Of a DNA stretch of 54,871 bases, positions 34,097-41,175 are shown piece by piece. Each line of letters begins with the position of its first letter. Within the stretch, counting starts at the first letter, position 1. Source of the stretch: Sulfurimonas sp. (GTDB lineage Bacteria > Campylobacterota > Campylobacteria > Campylobacterales > Sulfurimonadaceae); NCBI RefSeq assembly GCF_023228785.1, contig NZ_JALOAN010000014.1, positions 1-54,871 of the forward strand, in the 5' to 3' direction. Under the pieces are notes generated by a model. It searched no databases. It was not told where the DNA came from and saw nothing but the letters and a program-made list of their open reading frames with translations. The position numbers and the translations under genes are program-made.

Positions 34097-34129
34097 ATTT
34101 TAACTAACAAGAGTGAGCAAATAGTGAGT
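34097..34129 (-). promoter_or_regulatory. promoter of the adhesin export operon with 25-bp direct-repeat site
   Basis: A 25-bp site at 34105-34129 carries AGTGAG twice, 11 bp apart (34112 and 34123), preceded by TAACAA. On the minus strand a -10 (TAAAAT, 34097-34102) follows the site after 2 nt. The same site, 22 of 25 bases identical and with the same 2-nt gap to a TATAAT, stands before the kinase gene at 35840. An alternative -10 is at 34088-34093. Confidence 0.6.
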
Positions 34130-34184
34130 AATTAAAGATTTTAATTTAATTTTATAAATTTTTATAATATTAAGAAACAATACA

Positions 34185-34871
34185 CTACAACTCTATCTTA
34201 TATCCAACTCCAAAGATATTTTTTATAGTATCTTTTGGCAGCTTTTTTCTTAGATTTTTTATAATAGTTTTTAAAGCGCTTATTTTATCGCCTTCATAAT
34301 CATTCCAAATAGTTATAATGATATCATCATAACTATATATGATGTTAACATTTGAGAAAAAGAGTTGTAAAAGTTGTCTCTCTTTATCTGTTAGGGCTAT
34401 GCTATATTGTCCTTTTAACTCTTGAGTTTTATAGTTCCAACTATATCCATCTTTTAAAAAGAGTATTTTTTTTGAAGAGACTTCATACTTATCTAGTTCA
34501 GTGATTGCAAGATTTAGTGCCTCTTTTAGATCATTTCTGCTTATTGGTTTTATAAGGTATTTTGTGAGTTTTAAAGATGTTGCTTCTAAGAGATAGTTCA
34601 CATCAGCGTGAGCAGTTAGCATGATAGCTTTTGTTGTATGATCTAGCTCTCTTACTTTTTTAAGAAATTCGATACCATTTAACTTAGGTAAGTTTATATC
34701 TACAATCATTATGTCTGGTTTTTTGCTCTTATATATCTCATAAGCCATAACACCATCAGCGGCTTCATACACATCCATAAAATACTTTTTGAGATATATT
34801 ACATAATTTTGTCGTATCTCTTTTTCATCTTCTACAAATAAGATCGTATAAGCATTTTTTAACTCATTCAC
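34185..34871 (-). CDS. OmpR-like response regulator
   Basis: A 228-residue regulator. The receiver (LFVEDEKEIR, phospho-acceptor D58 in IMIVDINLPK, lysine in LIKPISRNDL) joins a winged-helix-type output domain (about 150-228, LTDKERQLLQLF and ALKTIIKNLRKKL, ending IFGVGYKIEL). Its start overlaps the kinase stop by 8 bp. It lies between its kinase and the adhesin export operon. It is the likely reader of the two matching direct-repeat sites at 34105 and 35840. Confidence 0.9.
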   Translation of the reverse strand: MNELKNAYTILFVEDEKEIRQNYVIYLKKYFMDVYEAADGVMAYEIYKSKKPDIMIVDINLPKLNGIEFLKKVRELDHTTKAIMLTAHADVNYLLEATSLKLTKYLIKPISRNDLKEALNLAITELDKYEVSSKKILFLKDGYSWNYKTQELKGQYSIALTDKERQLLQLFFSNVNIIYSYDDIIITIWNDYEGDKISALKTIIKNLRKKLPKDTIKNIFGVGYKIEL

Positions 34872-35787
34872 TACTTAGTCCTAACCTTATATCAAAGCAA
34901 ACACCAAGCTCGCAGTTGCTAACACTAAGTTCTCCCTCTAGTATATCTTCTATAATTTTTCTAGACATATAAAGACCCAATCCTGTTCCTTGTGACTTGT
35001 GTTTAGTGGTAAAGTATGGTTCAAAAATCTTCTCTTTGATGCTCTTTGTTATACCACCAGCATTGTCACAGATTCTTATTGTACAAGAATCTTCATTTCT
35101 AATATATAAAATTATAATTTGTGCATTAAAAATATGCCTCTCAACAATCGCATCTATTGCATTATTTAAGATAACAACTATAACTTGTTGAAGTTCATTT
35201 TCATAGCTGTTACATCTATATTTATTATCTATTTTCATCTCAACATTGATGTCATTTCTAGCTAAACTTCCTTTTACTATATAGAGTGATTTTTCAATCA
35301 TCTCTTTTACAAAAAACTCTTTTTTATCCCTGCTTGTGCTAAAAAATCCTTTAAAGTCATCTATAGTATTTGAGAGATATTTTGTTAAAGATTCTATCTC
35401 TAGAAGTCTATCTTCTATCTCTTTACTTTTGATATTTTGCTCACTCATCACATCATCAATAAGTAAAACATTAGAGTTTATTTGTGAAAGTGGTTGACGC
35501 CATTGATGAGCGATATTTTCTAGCATCTCACCCATAGAAGATACTTTATTTTGATGAAAAAGGATTCTGTCTTTGTCTGCTGACTTCTTTAATTCCTCTT
35601 GCATCTTCTCTTTTAACTCTTTGTTTAATCTTCTCATTTTAAAATTACTATATAAAAATAGAGTAATAACTACAAAGGCTATAAAAAGAAGTTGAAAATT
35701 TGATGAGTGAGCAATACTTGGCTCATACTCTGTCTCATAAGAGTGAGCTATCAATATTAATGAGGATAATATAAAGAGTTTTCTCAT
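34864..35787 (-). CDS. sensor histidine kinase
   Basis: A 307-residue kinase. A signal-peptide-like first segment (1-16), a short exposed stretch and one strong membrane helix (about 30-50) precede a coiled coil. The H-box is IAHQWRQPLSQI (H94), of the AHQWRQPL type common in Campylobacterota, and the HATPase domain has VVILNNAIDAI, DNAGGI and GTGLGLYMSRKII. There is almost no periplasmic domain, so the signal may come from the membrane or from a partner protein. It is first in a two-gene operon with the regulator and is divergent from the GTPase operon. Confidence 0.88.
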   Translation of the reverse strand: MRKLFILSSLILIAHSYETEYEPSIAHSSNFQLLFIAFVVITLFLYSNFKMRRLNKELKEKMQEELKKSADKDRILFHQNKVSSMGEMLENIAHQWRQPLSQINSNVLLIDDVMSEQNIKSKEIEDRLLEIESLTKYLSNTIDDFKGFFSTSRDKKEFFVKEMIEKSLYIVKGSLARNDINVEMKIDNKYRCNSYENELQQVIVVILNNAIDAIVERHIFNAQIIILYIRNEDSCTIRICDNAGGITKSIKEKIFEPYFTTKHKSQGTGLGLYMSRKIIEDILEGELSVSNCELGVCFDIRLGLSSE

Positions 35788-35831
35788 CTGTTTTTCACTA
35801 CCTTATCACACAACTATTAGAAAATTTGCAG

Positions 35832-35864
35832 ATTATACTTAACAATAGTGAGTAAGTAGTGAGT
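35832..35864 (-). promoter_or_regulatory. promoter of the kinase/regulator pair with 25-bp direct-repeat site
   Basis: The site at 35840-35864 has AGTGAG twice, 11 bp apart (35847 and 35858), after TAACAA. The minus-strand -10 TATAAT is at 35832-35837. CTCACT repeats ending 9 nt before the -10 mimic the placing of a PhoB box. It differs from the site at 34105-34129 at only three positions. Confidence 0.65.
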
Positions 35865-35906
35865 TTTTTTTCATTCATTTTCATTGTCTTAATTATAATA
35901 TTTATG

Positions 35907-35912
35907 TATAAT
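35907..35912 (+). promoter_or_regulatory. -10 of the GTPase operon
   Basis: TATAAT at 35907-35912 directly preceded by TG, with a second TATAAT at 35894-35899. The direct-repeat site at 35840-35864 lies about 55-79 bp upstream of the predicted start, so the same regulator could act in both directions. Confidence 0.5.
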
Positions 35913-35947
35913 TCTTAACTTATATAAAGATTTCAAAAGGTGTTATC

Positions 35948-36526
35948 ATGGCAAGAGATAAAGAAAAAGGCGACATCAGCAATCAAGGAGATTTATCTAA
36001 AATGGGAAATGTAGAGCATATAAAAGAGATACTTTTTGGCTCACAAGAGAGAGAATTAAACCTTAGATTTGAAAGACTTGAGCGAGAGATGAAGTCCATG
36101 CATGAAGAGCTGAGTAAAAGACTAGATCAAAATCAAAGAGATTTAAATTCTCGCATAAACCACGAGTTTGAAACACTTTCAACAAAAATAAAAAGCATAA
36201 TTATAAAACAACAAGATGAGTTAGAAGATGTAAGAGACTCTGCATCTAAACAAGAAAAAAGAATCCAAAACTCATTAGACATTATCTCAGAAGAGTTTAA
36301 CACTAAAAATGAGCAACTAAGAAGTATCCAGCAAGATAACAAAGACTCTTTAGGTTTGGATATAAAAAACATAAAAGATGAACTATTTTTCACTCTACAA
36401 GAGAGACTATCAGATCTAGATGAAGATAAACTAGACAAAGCTGATATAGCAAATATCCTAATAGAAGCTGCAATGCGTATAAAAGGCACAAGATTAGAGC
36501 AGCAACTAACTGATATAGATGGCTAA
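35948..36526 (+). CDS. coiled-coil protein of the GTPase operon
   Basis: A 192-residue, highly charged cytoplasmic protein with no membrane segment. Residues about 25-150 form a near-continuous coiled coil (LNLRFERLEREMKSMHEEL onward, later KQEKRIQNSLDIISEEF). The C-terminal part (about 160-192, DEDKLDKADIANILIEAAMRI) is helical and may be a docking end. First gene of the operon; its end overlaps the OmpA/BON gene by 8 bp, so the two are probably made in matched amounts. I do not recognise a named family. A role as scaffold or effector of the GTPase is inference. Confidence 0.8.
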   Translation: MARDKEKGDISNQGDLSKMGNVEHIKEILFGSQERELNLRFERLEREMKSMHEELSKRLDQNQRDLNSRINHEFETLSTKIKSIIIKQQDELEDVRDSASKQEKRIQNSLDIISEEFNTKNEQLRSIQQDNKDSLGLDIKNIKDELFFTLQERLSDLDEDKLDKADIANILIEAAMRIKGTRLEQQLTDIDG

Positions 36527-38144
36527 AGACGACAAAACTCTAAAAGATGATGAAGCTCTTTTAGAAGCAATTTCTCCCATAGTAAATGAGTTAATAGACA
36601 GAAACTATATAAACTCAAAAGACAAGATTGCTGCTCAAATAGCACCACTTATCGGTAGTGCCATCAGAGTTCAGATAAAATCTCAAAAAGATGAAGTAGT
36701 AGACGCCCTCTACCCTGTTATGGGAAATATGATTAGCCGTTATGTTGCAAAAACATTTCAAGAGATGTTAGAATCCATAAACAAGCAGATCCAAGAAGGT
36801 CTCTCTTTTAGAGTCATCAAAAGAAAAATCCAAGCAAAAATTCGAGGGGTGAGCGAAACTGAACTCCTTCTTAGCCAAAATGCAAACTCAAATATTAGAG
36901 CTCTACTTCTTATTCACAAAGAGAGTGGAATAGTTCTAGCCCACGCCCAGAACCCCCTCGCCCCAATAAATGAACCTGAAATGCTAGCATCTATGATGAG
37001 TGCTATTAAGAGTTTTATAAATGACTGGATAGAGAAAAATCAAGAGCATAAAGAGCTTGGTGAAATAGAGTTTGGTGGAAATAAAATCACCATAGAAGAT
37101 GCTGGATATAGCTACTTTGCAATCATAACAGATGGTCCTTTATATGCAAACTCACACAAAAAAATTCGCAAAGTTTTAGAATCTATAGTTGTAGAACATG
37201 GGGATTCCATCAGAGAATTTCATGGAGATTTGAGTAGTTTTTCAAATATGACAATATATAAAAAAATATCATATTTATTAAAAAGTGAATCACTTAAACA
37301 AGAGAGTTCAAAAAAAATTCATCCTTTTTTATTTTTATTACCTCTTATTCTTGTATTTTTTATTGCATGGAGTTGGTATGAGGCAAATAAAGATGCAAAA
37401 CTACTAACTGAGGTAAAACAAAAACTCTATACTACACCTCAAATTACATCCTACCGCATAGATGCACTTTTAGATTCAAATATTATCAGCTTAAGAGGAG
37501 AAGTGCCCTCAAAGTTTCACAAAGATCTAGCAGAGAGTAAAGTGAGTGAAATCTTAGGTGTACATGGGGTTAAAAATGAACTGATAATTATAAATATAGC
37601 TGATGATCCAATGCAGATAAGCTCAAACATTTCATATCTCTTGCAAGGATTTAATCTTTCGTATAATTCAAATATCAGCTACACATATAACTACCCAAAA
37701 GTAGAATTAAAAGGTAGAGTCTCAAGTGAGTCTAGCAAAGCAAAACTTCTTGCAAGTTTAAAAAAGATAGATGGAGTAAAAGAGATAAAAGATGAGATTG
37801 AAGTAGTTTTAGAAGATATAAAAACTACCATATATTTTGACAAAGCCTCTTCAGAGATAAAAGATAGTGAGATGGACAAACTTATTGAACTAGCTTCTTT
37901 GTTAAAGACACAAGAGAGCAAGTTTTTTATAGCTATAGATGGCTATAGTGACTCTTCTGGATCAAGCGAGATGAACAAAAAACTAGCCATTAGTAGAGCT
38001 AAAGAAGTTGAACATTTTTTAAAAAACAGAGCTTTAGTTAGCCAAACTCTCAAAGCACAAGGTAGAGATGAACTTCCCTTAGAGTTAGGTATTGATAAAG
38101 ATTCACAAGAAGCACGATGCGTAATTATTTCATGGAAAAAGTGA
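36519..38144 (+). CDS. membrane protein with cytoplasmic sensor-like domain, BON domains and OmpA domain
   Basis: A 541-residue protein with no signal peptide. The cytoplasmic part (1-265) has an amphipathic helical region (DKIAAQIAPLIGSAIRVQI, DEVVDALYPVMGNMI). An alpha/beta unit follows (RALLLIHKESGIVLAHAQN to ITIEDAGYSYFAIITDG), reminiscent of roadblock/longin folds. One membrane helix (about 268-288) leads to two BON-like domains (about 305-430) and a C-terminal OmpA domain (about 432-541, IYFDKASSEI, AIDGYSDSSG). I recall similar proteins from cyanobacteria, without known function. It should tie peptidoglycan to a cytoplasmic complex. The GTPase gene follows by 7 nt. Confidence 0.8.
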   Translation: MAKDDKTLKDDEALLEAISPIVNELIDRNYINSKDKIAAQIAPLIGSAIRVQIKSQKDEVVDALYPVMGNMISRYVAKTFQEMLESINKQIQEGLSFRVIKRKIQAKIRGVSETELLLSQNANSNIRALLLIHKESGIVLAHAQNPLAPINEPEMLASMMSAIKSFINDWIEKNQEHKELGEIEFGGNKITIEDAGYSYFAIITDGPLYANSHKKIRKVLESIVVEHGDSIREFHGDLSSFSNMTIYKKISYLLKSESLKQESSKKIHPFLFLLPLILVFFIAWSWYEANKDAKLLTEVKQKLYTTPQITSYRIDALLDSNIISLRGEVPSKFHKDLAESKVSEILGVHGVKNELIIINIADDPMQISSNISYLLQGFNLSYNSNISYTYNYPKVELKGRVSSESSKAKLLASLKKIDGVKEIKDEIEVVLEDIKTTIYFDKASSEIKDSEMDKLIELASLLKTQESKFFIAIDGYSDSSGSSEMNKKLAISRAKEVEHFLKNRALVSQTLKAQGRDELPLELGIDKDSQEARCVIISWKK

Positions 38145-38151
38145 GAAGACA

Positions 38152-38646
38152 ATGTTTGCATATAAAGTAGTAATGGTTGGTGATTTTGCAACAGGCAAAA
38201 CAAGTTTAATAAAACGATTTGTTGATAATAGTTTTAGCGAAGAATACCTAAGTAGCATAGGGGTAAGTATATCTAAAAAAGTTCTTGGTAACTCTACCAT
38301 GATGCTTTGGGACATTGAAGGAAGAACTGAGTTTAAACCTATCTTTAAGCAGTATTTAAATGGTGCAAAAGGATTTATAATAGTAGCAGATCTCACTCGT
38401 AAGAATACTATAGAATCTATACAAGAGCACATAAAAACATCTCTAAGCGTAGTTAGTGATGCTCCTATTTGTATAGCCCTAAACAAAAGTGATATCAAGA
38501 GTGACTTTAGCGTTAACATAGAGCAGATTAAAGGGCTCTCTGCAAATATCATTAGTGTTTTTAAAACATCTGCACTAAGTGGGGATGCAGTTGAAGATCT
38601 CTTTAAACAATTGAATGCGAAAATAATAAAGGAAATAGCATGTTAA
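38152..38646 (+). CDS. Ras/Rab-like small GTPase
   Basis: A 164-residue single-domain GTPase. The P-loop is GDFATGKTS (10-18). G2 has SSIG, with Ser where eukaryotic homologues have Thr. G3 is WDIEGRTEF, with Arg at the position of Ras Gln61. G4 is NKSD (111-114) and G5 is TSA (139-141). The fold order matches Ras/Rab more than MglA, which has its own G3 variant. The G3 change predicts slow intrinsic hydrolysis and need for an activating partner, perhaps the preceding membrane protein. There is no lipidation motif: the chain ends EIAC. It overlaps the next gene by 7 bp. Confidence 0.88.
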   Translation: MFAYKVVMVGDFATGKTSLIKRFVDNSFSEEYLSSIGVSISKKVLGNSTMMLWDIEGRTEFKPIFKQYLNGAKGFIIVADLTRKNTIESIQEHIKTSLSVVSDAPICIALNKSDIKSDFSVNIEQIKGLSANIISVFKTSALSGDAVEDLFKQLNAKIIKEIAC

Positions 38647-39872
38647 GTCAGTCCATAGCATCTCTTTTATGTAAAAAAAGTAACCTTTCATATCTTATCT
38701 TTGATCAAAGTTTTAATATCCTTGACTTCAATGAAGAGTTAGTAGAGATGGCAAATGACAAAAATTCTCTAAAATTTTCTGCAGATGCAAGAGAAGCTTT
38801 TTGGGAGTTTATTGGGATTGAGCAAGAGATAACAAAGCTTTTTAAGAGTCATAATCAAAAAAGCTTTGAGATACCTATGATACAAAAAAAAGATATTTTT
38901 TATAATGTTGAAGTAGAGATATATGAACAAAACAAGTCAAAAAGAGTTTTGATCGCTTACTTTAGAAAAAAATCAGAGTTTTCACTAAAGTATGCAAATG
39001 CTATACAAGAGATAAACAAAAAAACTCTTATCTTTCAAACAGAGCAAAAAGAGACATCTACGCAAAAACATTATTATGATCTGATAAATAAAAAACTGCT
39101 AAGTTTTTATGTTGATAGCGATGGCATCATCACACAAGTAAATGATACTTGTTCACTCTTCTTTTCAAAAGATAAAGAGATGATGATAGGAAATCACTTC
39201 TCCTACTTTTTTCAAACTAGAGAGTCTAACATAGCCCAAAGTAGCGTTATGCGTGCTATTAATAGTGAAGGTAGAGAGACTCTTTTTCATACAAATATAA
39301 TAGCTCTACAAAAAGATGAGATAATTTATGAAAATCTTATCATTTGTCAAGATATCACTTACATAAAACAAGTAGAAGAAGAGCTCAAGTTTGCAGCTTC
39401 AAATGACAGTCTAACTGGTCTTATAAATAAAAATGGTTTTTTAAAAAAAGTAGATGAGCTTATCCATAAAACAGATGATGAAACTCTGTGGTTATGCCTT
39501 ATAGATCTAAGTGATTTTAAATCTATCAATGAAAACTACGGGCGCCACGCAGGAGATATGTTACTAAAACATCTGAGTAGACTCCTAAAGAGTTTAGTTA
39601 GAGATGGTGACATTGTAGCTAGAGTTGGAGTGGATGAGTTTGCTATACTATTTAACAAAATTAAAGATGAAAAATACCTAGAATCAACCATCAACAGAAT
39701 ACATGAAACTAAAGATTCATCTCCACTTATTTATAGCGCTAACGACACCATAGTATTTGACTTTAAACTAACATCTTCTTGCTATCCAAAAGATGCAGAT
39801 GATGCAAAAAATCTTATACTTGAGTCTAAAAAACTTATGCGATTAAAAAAACAAAAGAATAGAGTAAGCTAA
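38640..39872 (+). CDS. PAS-PAS-GGDEF protein with degenerate GVDEF motif
   Basis: A 410-residue cytoplasmic signalling protein. Two PAS-like domains (about 10-110 and 140-245, LSFYVDSDGIITQVNDTC) precede a GGDEF domain (about 250-405, DSLTGLINKNGFL, LIDLSDFKSINENYGRHAGD). The active-site signature reads GVDEF (330-334), with Val for the second Gly, which should weaken or abolish diguanylate cyclase activity. It may act as a GTP- or c-di-GMP-responsive partner. It overlaps the GTPase gene by 7 bp and closes the operon. c-di-GMP control would fit a LapA-type adhesin next door. Confidence 0.88.
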   Translation: MLSQSIASLLCKKSNLSYLIFDQSFNILDFNEELVEMANDKNSLKFSADAREAFWEFIGIEQEITKLFKSHNQKSFEIPMIQKKDIFYNVEVEIYEQNKSKRVLIAYFRKKSEFSLKYANAIQEINKKTLIFQTEQKETSTQKHYYDLINKKLLSFYVDSDGIITQVNDTCSLFFSKDKEMMIGNHFSYFFQTRESNIAQSSVMRAINSEGRETLFHTNIIALQKDEIIYENLIICQDITYIKQVEEELKFAASNDSLTGLINKNGFLKKVDELIHKTDDETLWLCLIDLSDFKSINENYGRHAGDMLLKHLSRLLKSLVRDGDIVARVGVDEFAILFNKIKDEKYLESTINRIHETKDSSPLIYSANDTIVFDFKLTSSCYPKDADDAKNLILESKKLMRLKKQKNRVS

Positions 39873-39879
39873 AATGACT

Positions 39880-39885
39880 TATAAT
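39880..39885 (+). promoter_or_regulatory. -10 of the 39914 gene
   Basis: TATAAT at 39880-39885, about 29 nt upstream of the ATG at 39914. GGAGG at 39904-39908 is a strong ribosome binding site with 5-nt spacing. The gene therefore seems separately expressed from the GTPase operon. Confidence 0.5.
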
Positions 39886-39913
39886 AGAGTTATTTTACAA
39901 GTTGGAGGGTATC

Positions 39914-40369
39914 ATGTTTGTTTCATCATATAACACATATATTACTACAAACCCTACTGACAAAACTTCTGCTCAAAAGATAGAGAAGAGATCATCTTCT
40001 AGTGAATCTTTTGAATCAAGATTAAAAGAGTATGCTCCTCTAGAGTCAAAAAATGCTCAAAATTTACCTATAAACTACATCTCAAACTATAAAGCATTTA
40101 GTAACAAACAAAAAATGCAAGATGGATTACTAGACAAAGAGACTCAAAAATTTTCTAAAATAAACACGCTAAATAGTGCAAAAGAGGCATATAGCCAAAA
40201 TTCAAAACCGTTTTCGCTCTTTCTTGAGCCAAAAATAACTCAAAGTCAAACTCCACAGATAGATAAAACTCTCCCATCAGATCTACAATCTGCACAAGAG
40301 AAACAACTTCGTCACACTATGGTAAATACCTACTTAGCAAATGATAGTTATTATAAAATAACTGCCTAA
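39914..40369 (+). CDS. hypothetical protein, low-complexity, Ser/Lys/Asn-rich
   Basis: A 151-residue soluble protein with no signal peptide, membrane helix or recognised domain. It is polar and probably mostly disordered. The C-terminal segment (QEKQLRHTMVNTYLANDSYYKITA) looks like a short folded or binding helix. The frame is open from TTG 39902, but ATG 39914 is preferred because GGAGG is 5 nt upstream. It is convergent with ymdB and overlaps it by 4 bp. The good promoter and RBS argue that it is real. I do not recognise a function. Confidence 0.65.
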   Translation: MFVSSYNTYITTNPTDKTSAQKIEKRSSSSESFESRLKEYAPLESKNAQNLPINYISNYKAFSNKQKMQDGLLDKETQKFSKINTLNSAKEAYSQNSKPFSLFLEPKITQSQTPQIDKTLPSDLQSAQEKQLRHTMVNTYLANDSYYKITA

Positions 40370-41175
40370 GACTCTATCCAAGCCTCAGTTTTTAAAATAC
40401 GTCCATCACAAAAATATTTTAGTTTAAAAGCATTTGAACATCTACCATCACTTATGTCCATAATGGCTATTTGAAGTATTTTTTTACACTTTCTTGGTAT
40501 ATCAAAGTGTGATTTCAACCCTGTTAAAAACTGCTTTAGAGGTGCTTTACTATCCATTCCTATAACATTGTCTCTACATCCACTAAGACCAATATCACTT
40601 AGATATGCAGTGCCTTCTGATATTTGGAAGTCATCGCTACTAACATGAGTGTGAGTGCCTATTATAGCACTTACTTCACCTTGAAGCATCATAAGCATTG
40701 CTCTTTTTTCACTTGTTGCCTCTGCATGAAAGTCTATAAAAATATTTTTTACACCACTCTCTTTTAATTCTTTGACTGCTTGTTTAGCTTTTCTAAAAGC
40801 ATTATCTACTTGTGGCATAGAGAAGTGTCCTAAAAGGTTTAAAATTGCTAGTTTCTCCCCAGCAACTTCATAAACCTTACAACCAGTTCCATGTACTTCA
40901 TCTGGGTAGTTATGAGGGCGAAGTAACTCATGAGTATCTAGTAGTGGAATTATCTCTTTTTTATCCCAAGTATGGTTCCCACCAGTCATACAATCAACAC
41001 CAAAAGAGACTAATTCATCTGCATTTTTAGAAGTTAAACCAAAGCCATGAGAAGCATTTTCATAGTTTGCTATTACAAAATCCACCTCATATTCATCTCT
41101 AATACTCTTTAGATGTTTTTGTATCATATCTCGCCCTGGTTTTCCAACTATGTCGCCAATAAAAGCAATTCTCAT
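40366..41175 (-). CDS. ymdB: YmdB-family metallophosphoesterase
   Basis: A 269-residue metal-dependent phosphoesterase (the TIGR00282 type). Metal-binding segments are in order: GDIVGKPGR, ANYENASHGFG, GGNHTWD, IDFHAEATSEK and GTHTHV. Characterised members hydrolyse 2',3'-cyclic nucleotides and influence biofilm in Bacillus. The role in this organism is unknown. It starts directly after the mfd stop with no gap and is the last gene of the leuS-mfd operon. Length and motifs are complete. Confidence 0.92.
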   Translation of the reverse strand: MRIAFIGDIVGKPGRDMIQKHLKSIRDEYEVDFVIANYENASHGFGLTSKNADELVSFGVDCMTGGNHTWDKKEIIPLLDTHELLRPHNYPDEVHGTGCKVYEVAGEKLAILNLLGHFSMPQVDNAFRKAKQAVKELKESGVKNIFIDFHAEATSEKRAMLMMLQGEVSAIIGTHTHVSSDDFQISEGTAYLSDIGLSGCRDNVIGMDSKAPLKQFLTGLKSHFDIPRKCKKILQIAIMDISDGRCSNAFKLKYFCDGRILKTEAWIES

